Part shown: piece by piece, positions 58,782-64,000 of the stretch
Numbering within the stretch: position 1 is the first letter of the stretch
Layout of the letters: the number at the start of each line of letters is the position of its first letter
DNA from: Bradyrhizobium sp. 149
Lineage (GTDB): Bacteria > Pseudomonadota > Alphaproteobacteria > Rhizobiales > Xanthobacteraceae
Length of the DNA: 64,000 nucleotides
Direction of reading: 5' to 3'
Assembly: GCF_023073915.1 (NCBI RefSeq)
Contig: NZ_JADPKK010000023.1
Span: forward strand, 558,001-622,000
Position numbers and translations under genes: made by a program
Notes under the pieces: model-generated
Seen by the model: only the letters and a program-made list of their open reading frames with translations
Told to the model about the DNA's origin: nothing
Database searches by the model: none

Positions 58782-60206
58782 CTACGCCTCCGGTACGATC
58801 TTGCCGGGATTGAAGATGTTTTGGGGATCGAGCGCTTTCTTCAGCGCCCGCATCGCATCAAGCGCTTCGGGGCCGAGTTCCGCCGCAAGATATTTCTGCT
58901 TGCCCTGGCCGATGCCGTGCTCGCCGGTGCAGGTGCCGTCCATCGTCTGCGCGCGCTCGACCAGACGATGCATGAACTCTTCGCCGCGCGCCATCTCATC
59001 GGAATCGTTGGTGTCGCAGACCAGCGAGCAGTGGAAATTGCCGTCGCCGACATGGCCGACGATCGGCGACAACAGATTGAGCCGCTTGAGATCTTCCTCG
59101 GTCTCGTTGACGCAATCGGCAAGCCGCGAGATCGGCACGCAGACGTCGGTCGCGACCACGCCGATGCTGTCGCCGGGCCGCAGCGCTTTCACCGACCAAT
59201 AGGCGTCGTGCCGCGCCTGCCACAGCTTTGTGCGATCCTCCGGCTTGGTGGTCCAGGAGAAATCGCCGCCGCCGAATTCCCCGGCGATCTCGGCGAAGGC
59301 CTTGGACTGCTCGGCGACCTCGATCTCGCTGCCATGGAATTCCATCAGCAGCAGCGGTGTCTCCGGCAGCGTCAACTTCGAATAGGCGTTGCAGGCCCGC
59401 ACCTGGGCCGCGTTGAGCAACTCGATGCGCGCCACGGGAATGCCGGTCTGGATCGCCAGGATCACGGCCTGACAGGCCCCATGCACAGTTTCGAACGACA
59501 CCGCTCCGGCCGCGATCGTATCGGGGATGCCGCGCAGGCGGATGGTCAGTTCCGAGATGATGCCGAGCGTGCCTTCGGCGCCGACGAACAGATGCGTCAG
59601 GTCGTAGCCGGCGGATGATTTCTTCGCGCGCGTGCCGGTCGTGATGATCTCGCCGTCGCCGCGCACCACTTTCAGCGCCAGCACAGAGTCGCGCATGGTG
59701 CCGTAGCGCACCGCGTTGGTGCCGGAGGCGCGCGTCGAGGCCATACCGCCAAGGGAAGCATCCGCGCCGGGGTCGATCGGAAAGAACAGGCCCTGGTCGC
59801 GCAGATGCTCGTTGAGCGCCTTGCGGGTGACTCCCGGCTGGATGACACAGTCGAGGTCCTCGGCATGCACCGCGAGCACCTTGTTCATGTCGCGCAGGTC
59901 GATGGAGATGCCGCCGGCGGGTGCGTTGACCTGGCCCTCGAGCGAGGTGCCGGTGCCGAAGGCGATGACGGGCACGCCGTTTTTCGCGCAGATGCGCACC
60001 ACATCCTGGATGTCGGCGGTCTCCTGCGCCATCACCACGCCATCCGGCGGCTGGTTCACGATCCATGTGGTGGTATGGCCGTGCTGCTCGCGGACGGCCT
60101 GCGAGGTGATGAGGCGGTTGCCGAACCGCGCGGCAAGCTGCTCCAGCGCGCTTGCGAGGGCTTTCGGCTCCGGCCGCGGCGGATTATTTGTGATGATCGT
60201 ACCCAC
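58782..60206 (-). CDS. FAD-binding oxidoreductase, GlcD/D-lactate dehydrogenase type
   Basis: About 474 residues from a GTG at 60206, chosen because GGAGG lies 7 bases before it. The FAD-binding domain has VIAFGTGTSLEGQ, VIQPGVTRKALNEHL and SGYDLTHLF-type segments; the C-terminal FAD_oxidase_C domain ends ALDPQNIFNPGKIVPE. GDGNFH is the metal/flavin site. It oxidises D-2-hydroxyacids such as D-lactate or glycolate. No glcE/F genes adjoin it, so it is probably a single-subunit dehydrogenase. Confidence 0.95.
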   Translation of the reverse strand: MGTIITNNPPRPEPKALASALEQLAARFGNRLITSQAVREQHGHTTTWIVNQPPDGVVMAQETADIQDVVRICAKNGVPVIAFGTGTSLEGQVNAPAGGISIDLRDMNKVLAVHAEDLDCVIQPGVTRKALNEHLRDQGLFFPIDPGADASLGGMASTRASGTNAVRYGTMRDSVLALKVVRGDGEIITTGTRAKKSSAGYDLTHLFVGAEGTLGIISELTIRLRGIPDTIAAGAVSFETVHGACQAVILAIQTGIPVARIELLNAAQVRACNAYSKLTLPETPLLLMEFHGSEIEVAEQSKAFAEIAGEFGGGDFSWTTKPEDRTKLWQARHDAYWSVKALRPGDSIGVVATDVCVPISRLADCVNETEEDLKRLNLLSPIVGHVGDGNFHCSLVCDTNDSDEMARGEEFMHRLVERAQTMDGTCTGEHGIGQGKQKYLAAELGPEALDAMRALKKALDPQNIFNPGKIVPEA

Positions 60207-60293
60207 GGACGTTCCTCCCGACGAGACGAACCGTGGCAAAGGACATCTGACCGGTCAAGTCAAGCGACCGGGCGCATAGCTGGGGAAGGAAAC

Positions 60294-60809
60294 ATGCCGA
60301 AGACTACCGCCACAGCGACCGAGGCCGCGCCGTTCCGCTCGTCGATCATGCAGATCGAGCCGCAATGGATCGACTACAACGGCCACCTCAACATGGCCTA
60401 TTACAACGTCATGTTCGACCGCGCGATCGACCAGATGTGGCTGACGCTCGGGATCGGGCCTGGCTACATGAAGGAGCGAGGCGGCTCGACCTTCACTGCC
60501 GAATGCCACGTGAGGTATTTGCGCGAAATACACCTCGGCGATCCCGTGCAGGTCTCGGTCTGGCTGCTGGAAGCCGACGACAAGCGGCTGCACACGTTCC
60601 AGGAGTTGCGACACGCCGCCGAGGGCTGGCTGTCCGCCACGTCGGAAAACATGTCGCTTCACATCGACATGAACTCACGAAAGGTGGCGGCCTTTCCACC
60701 GGACATAAGCGAGCGCATTGCGGCGGTGGTCAAGGCCCACAGCGCCATGCCGCGGCCCGTGGGCATCGGCCGGAGCGTGGCGATGCCCACGAAGCGGTCA
60801 GCGCGCTAA
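60294..60809 (+). CDS. Hotdog-fold thioesterase
   Basis: 171 residues; GGGGAAGGAAAC precedes the ATG. The segment QWIDYNGHLNMAYYNVMFDRAID is typical of acyl-CoA thioesterases of the 4HBT superfamily (Asp-Tyr-Asn-Gly-His). FTAECHVRYLREIHLGDPVQVSV and LHTFQELRH complete the fold. Close relatives act on betainyl-CoA in carnitine breakdown or as FcbC-type enzymes, so the substrate is open. The stop overlaps the DUF1328 stop by 3 bases (convergent). Confidence 0.9.
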   Translation: MPKTTATATEAAPFRSSIMQIEPQWIDYNGHLNMAYYNVMFDRAIDQMWLTLGIGPGYMKERGGSTFTAECHVRYLREIHLGDPVQVSVWLLEADDKRLHTFQELRHAAEGWLSATSENMSLHIDMNSRKVAAFPPDISERIAAVVKAHSAMPRPVGIGRSVAMPTKRSAR

Positions 60810-60979
60810 ATCCTGGTGCGGCCGCGGGCCAGTCCAACCACGGCCGAGACCAGGAACAGCACGACCGCGATGAAGAAGATGATCTTGGCGATTTCGATCG
60901 ACGCGCCGGCGAGGCCGCCAAAGCCCAGGATACCGGCGATCAGGGCGATAACCAGAAACGTCACAACCCAGCTAAGCAT
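60806..60979 (-). CDS. DUF1328 (YtjA-like) small membrane protein
   Basis: 57 residues with two hydrophobic helices: LSWVVTFLVIALIAGILGFGGLA and KIIFFIAVVLFLVSAVVGLARG. It matches DUF1328, a short two-helix family. Family genes in alphaproteobacteria are often stress-responsive; no clear promoter element was found here. Confidence 0.92.
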   Translation of the reverse strand: MLSWVVTFLVIALIAGILGFGGLAGASIEIAKIIFFIAVVLFLVSAVVGLARGRTRI

Positions 60980-61220
60980 GATCCGAACCTCCGTTTCGAT
61001 GTCTGTCTGCGATCGGCGCGGCTGACGCGCCTCACTTGCAGAACCAATCTCCAGCTCGGAACGTTGGTTCCGGGCCGCTGAAGCCGGAAATTCGCTTGGC
61101 CGACAGGAACAAATTGGCTGTCCGCGCACGTGGAAAACCCCTCGCGGCCGCCCCATATAGGGACCGATCCCTGTTAAGAAGGCTCCCCTTCCACCACCCC
61201 GCGGTGCCATCGTGGGGCCA

Positions 61221-63830
61221 ATGATTCGCATGACCGAGCCGAGCAAGATCACGTCCCAGAGCGTCCCCGACCACCAGCCCGCAGCCGGCGGCATCGCCGC
61301 GCGCGCCCGCGCCTCGGTGGGCCCGCAATACCTGTCCGGGCTCAATCCGGAGCAGCGCGAGGCTGTGGAGACGCTGGACGGCCCGGTTCTGGTGCTGGCC
61401 GGCGCCGGCACCGGCAAGACCCGCGTGCTGACCACGCGCATCGCCCATATCCTGAGCCAGGGCCGGGCCCGCCCCGCCGAAATCCTGTCGGTGACCTTCA
61501 CCAACAAGGCTGCCCGCGAAATGAAGCACCGGCTCGGCCAGATGCTCGGCCATGCCGTCGAAGGCATGCCGTGGCTCGGCACCTTCCACTCCATCGGCGG
61601 GCGCATCCTGCGCACCCATGCCGAACTGGCGCAGCTCAAGTCGAACTTCACCGTGCTCGATGTCGACGATCAGGTCCGGCTGCTGAAGCAGCTCCTGCAA
61701 GCCGACAATATCGATGACAAGCGCTGGCCCGCGCGCATGCTGGCCGGCCTGATCGACGGCTGGAAGAACCGCGGCCTGACGCCGTCGCAGGTGCCGTCAG
61801 GCGAAGCCGCAGTGTTCGCCAACGGCAAGGGCGGCAAGCTCTATGCGAGCTACCAGGAGCGGCTGAAGATCCTGAACGCCGCCGATTTCGGCGATCTGCT
61901 GCTCGAGGACATCCGCATCTTCCGCGAGCACCCGGATATCCTGCGGCAGTACCAGCAGCGCTTCAAGTTCATCCTGGTCGACGAGTATCAAGACACCAAC
62001 GTCGCGCAGTATCTGTGGCTGCGGCTGCTGTCGCAGGCGCCGGCGGCGGCCTCCTTCGCCTCTCCCCGCTTGCGGGGAGAGGCCGACGCGCAACGCGCGG
62101 CGGGTGAGGGGGATTCTCCGAGCACCGAGCTCGTGGAGGCAGCCCCTCACCCCGACCCACTCCCCGTAACGGACGGGGAGAGGGAGAAGGCGCACGTCAA
62201 AAACATCTGCTGCGTCGGCGACGACGACCAGTCGATCTATGGCTGGCGCGGCGCGGAGGTCGACAACATCCTGCGCTTCGACCATGATTTCCCCGGCGCG
62301 AAGGTCATCCGCCTCGAGCGCAACTACCGTTCGACCGGCCACATCCTCGCGGCCGCCTCGCACCTGATCGCGCACAACGAAGGCCGGCTCGGCAAGACGC
62401 TGCGCACCGAGGACCATGACGGCGAGAAGGTCACGGTAACAGGCTCGTGGGATTCGGAAGAGGAAGCCCGCGGCATCGGCGAGGAGATCGAGCAGATCCA
62501 GCGCCAGGGCGAGAAGCTCAACGAGATCGCGATCCTGGTGCGCGCCTCCTATCAGATGCGCGAGTTCGAGGACCGCTTCGTCACACTCGGCCTGCCCTAT
62601 CGCGTCATCGGCGGCCCGCGCTTCTATGAGCGCGCCGAAATCCGCGATGCGCTGGCCTATCTGCGCGTGATCAATTCGCCGGCCGACGACCTCGCCTTCG
62701 AGCGCATCGTCAACACGCCCAAGCGCGGCCTGGGCGATGCCACGGTGCAGATGCTGCACGACCACGCCCGCAAGCGCCGCATTCCGCTGTTCGAGGCGGC
62801 GCGCGCGGTGGTCGAGACCGACGAGCTGAAGCCGAAGGCGCGCGGAAGCTTGCGCGACGTCGTCGCCCAGTTCGACCGCTGGCGCGCCCAGCGCGAGGTC
62901 ACCGCGCATACTGATCTGGCCCAGATCGTGCTCGACGAGAGCGGCTACACCGAGATGTGGCAGAAGGACCGTTCGGCGGACGCCGCGGGCCGGCTCGAAA
63001 ACCTCAAGGAGCTGGTGCGCTCGATGGAGGAGTTCGAGAACCTGCAAGGGTTTTTGGAGCACATCTCGCTGGTGATGGACCGCGACAGCGGCGCGGACGA
63101 CGATGCGGTGTCGCTGATGACGCTGCATTCGGCCAAGGGCCTGGAATTCGACAACGTGTTCCTGCCCGGCTGGGAGGAAGGCCTGTTTCCGAGCCAGCGC
63201 ACGCTGGACGAACAGGGCCGCGCCGGCCTCGAGGAAGAGCGCCGGCTCGGCCATGTCGGCATTACCCGCGCCCGCCGGCGCGCCAAGATCTATTTTGCGA
63301 CCAACCGCCGGATCCATGGCACCTGGTCGACCACGATCCCGTCGCGCTTCCTCGACGAACTGCCGGCGGCCAATGTCGAGATCACGGAATCCAAGGGCGG
63401 CTCGGCCTGGGGCGGCACCGGCGGCTACGGCGCCTCCCGCTTCGACGACATGGAAGCGTTCGGCTCCACCTATTCGACCCCGGGCTGGCAGCGCGCCCAG
63501 GCCAATCGCAATCGGGGCCAAGCGAATGGCCAAGGCCGCAATGGCGGCGGCCAAGGCAGCTTCGAGGAACAGGCCTCGTCGTTCTCGTCCCAGTCGTCCT
63601 CGCCCGATTTCGGCAGCTTCTCCTCGCGCCGCCGCGGCCCGATGACGATCGAGGGCGAGCTCGTGGCCAAATCCACCGGCACGACCTCGGAATTCTCCCT
63701 CTCCGAGCGCGTCTTCCACCAGAAATTCGGCTACGGCCACGTCACCAAGATCGACGGCAACAAGCTCACCATCCATTTCGACAAGGCCGGCGAGAAGAAG
63801 GTCGTGGACAGTTTTGTGCAGCGGGCGTGA
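61221..63830 (+). CDS. uvrD: UvrD/PcrA-type ATP-dependent DNA helicase with an in-frame palindromic insert
   Basis: About 869 residues (start uncertain: GTG 61212, ATG 61221, ATG 61230). SF1A motifs: I LAGAGTGKTRVL, Ia SVTFTNKAAREMK, II LVDEYQDTN, III GDDDQSIYGWRGAE, IV LERNYRS, V LMTLHSAKGLEFDNVFLPG, VI EERRLGHVGITRARR. It unwinds DNA in repair and replication. The C-terminus has a Gln/Ser/Gly-rich linker and a Tudor-like end (FHQKFGYGHVTKIDG). Between motifs II and III about 50 extra residues (around 280-325) come from a palindromic element at 62059-62185. The ends of the insert still read through in frame. Confidence 0.96.
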   Translation: MIRMTEPSKITSQSVPDHQPAAGGIAARARASVGPQYLSGLNPEQREAVETLDGPVLVLAGAGTGKTRVLTTRIAHILSQGRARPAEILSVTFTNKAAREMKHRLGQMLGHAVEGMPWLGTFHSIGGRILRTHAELAQLKSNFTVLDVDDQVRLLKQLLQADNIDDKRWPARMLAGLIDGWKNRGLTPSQVPSGEAAVFANGKGGKLYASYQERLKILNAADFGDLLLEDIRIFREHPDILRQYQQRFKFILVDEYQDTNVAQYLWLRLLSQAPAAASFASPRLRGEADAQRAAGEGDSPSTELVEAAPHPDPLPVTDGEREKAHVKNICCVGDDDQSIYGWRGAEVDNILRFDHDFPGAKVIRLERNYRSTGHILAAASHLIAHNEGRLGKTLRTEDHDGEKVTVTGSWDSEEEARGIGEEIEQIQRQGEKLNEIAILVRASYQMREFEDRFVTLGLPYRVIGGPRFYERAEIRDALAYLRVINSPADDLAFERIVNTPKRGLGDATVQMLHDHARKRRIPLFEAARAVVETDELKPKARGSLRDVVAQFDRWRAQREVTAHTDLAQIVLDESGYTEMWQKDRSADAAGRLENLKELVRSMEEFENLQGFLEHISLVMDRDSGADDDAVSLMTLHSAKGLEFDNVFLPGWEEGLFPSQRTLDEQGRAGLEEERRLGHVGITRARRRAKIYFATNRRIHGTWSTTIPSRFLDELPAANVEITESKGGSAWGGTGGYGASRFDDMEAFGSTYSTPGWQRAQANRNRGQANGQGRNGGGQGSFEEQASSFSSQSSSPDFGSFSSRRRGPMTIEGELVAKSTGTTSEFSLSERVFHQKFGYGHVTKIDGNKLTIHFDKAGEKKVVDSFVQRA
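62059..62185 (+). repeat. Palindromic repeat element inserted in frame within uvrD
   Basis: Two hairpins (CCTCTCCCCGC/GCGGGGAGAGG at 62059-62082 and CTCCCCGT/ACGGGGAG at 62160-62180) flank a GTGAGGGG (62104-62111) with CCCCTCAC (62143-62150). This layout matches palindromic intergenic elements common in Bradyrhizobium and other rhizobia. Here it is read as protein (SPRLRGEADAQRAAGEG ... PHPDPLPVTDGERE) inside the helicase. Confidence 0.85.
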
Positions 63831-63899
63831 GCGATTGCGGCGCGCTCACTAATGCTAGTTGGCCCGTTCTAGTTTAACGGTCAGATGATTATTTGGGGA

Positions 63900-64000
63900 A
63901 TGTCATGGCTGACCGCGAGCCGCGACATCATTTGGCGCCTGGAACGAGAGCGATGGAAGCTTGTCCGCGTGACCGGTTCACACCACGTGTTCAAAAGTCC
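63900..64000 (+). CDS. hicA: HicA toxin (5' end only)
   Basis: From the ATG at 63900 the frame reads MSWLTASRDIIWRLERERW then KLVRVTGSHHVFKS to the window edge. HicA mRNA interferases have the same pattern: a DIIxxLExxGW helix and the GSHHxF strand with the catalytic His. GGGG lies just upstream. The hicB antitoxin should follow outside the window. It starts about 70 bases after uvrD in the same orientation. Confidence 0.8.
   Translation, partial: MSWLTASRDIIWRLERERWKLVRVTGSHHVFKS

Noticed and set aside
1..64000. A recent genomic island or prophage
   Set aside because: No integrase, transposase, tRNA attachment site or clear base-composition change was seen; most genes are core metabolism.

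Overview
The window is GC-rich, gene-dense alphaproteobacterial chromosome, most like Bradyrhizobium or a close relative in the Hyphomicrobiales. This inference rests on several things seen directly: a permuted two-piece tmRNA gene followed by an alpha-type SspB; DUF2336, DUF4169 and DUF2065 proteins; many GGDEF-EAL proteins; TRAP and TTT transporters; and intergenic palindromic repeats typical of that group. No database search was possible, so names rest on motifs and family knowledge. No rRNA, tRNA, IS element, prophage or CRISPR array was seen.

Layout. 1-5.1 kb: a partial membrane protein, an SDR, a decayed DUF2336 gene and a large PAS-GGDEF-EAL protein whose EAL half is degenerate. 5.4-12.4 kb (minus strand): branched-chain amino acid biosynthesis, with a leader peptide and attenuator, ilvI, a threonine dehydratase-like gene, ilvN, a methyltransferase, two exporters and ilvC. 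12.5-14.9 kb: miaA, divergent serB, and an overlapping DUF4160/DUF2442 pair. 15-19 kb: envelope proteolysis (DegP-type protease, DUF2065, hflK-hflC). 19-20.9 kb: thyA-GNAT-dfrA, a folate/thymidylate operon. 21-24.7 kb: tctBA with only a relic of tctC, and a split chrA pair. 24.8-28 kb: ssrA, sspB, fumC, DUF4169 and a ribbon-helix-helix protein. 28-31.3 kb: feoAB and a GNAT enzyme.

31.4-38.9 kb: a DUF2336 protein with a small partner, a large AsmA-like protein, and a cytochrome P450 divergent from a TetR regulator, with a perfect palindromic operator between them. 39-41 kb: three tandem genes for secreted Ser/Gly-rich repeat proteins closed by a strong terminator, then a small secreted protein. 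41.2-49.2 kb: a DosP-like and a CHASE-type GGDEF-EAL protein, an MFS transporter and an orphan periplasmic binding protein. 49.2-53 kb: a D-2-hydroxyacid dehydrogenase with a TRAP transporter. 53.5-61 kb: a secreted caspase-like protein, a SulP transporter, a His/Gly-rich LTXXQ protein, a GlcD-type FAD oxidoreductase, a thioesterase and DUF1328. 61.2-64 kb: a UvrD/PcrA helicase carrying an in-frame palindromic repeat, and the start of a hicA toxin gene at the edge.

The best leads are the helicase whose coding sequence has absorbed an intergenic repeat, the ilv attenuator with its Ile/Leu/Val leader peptide, the three-gene Ser/Gly-rich secreted module, the P450/TetR operator, and three fossils or degenerate domains (tctC relic, DUF2336 remnant, dead EAL domain).
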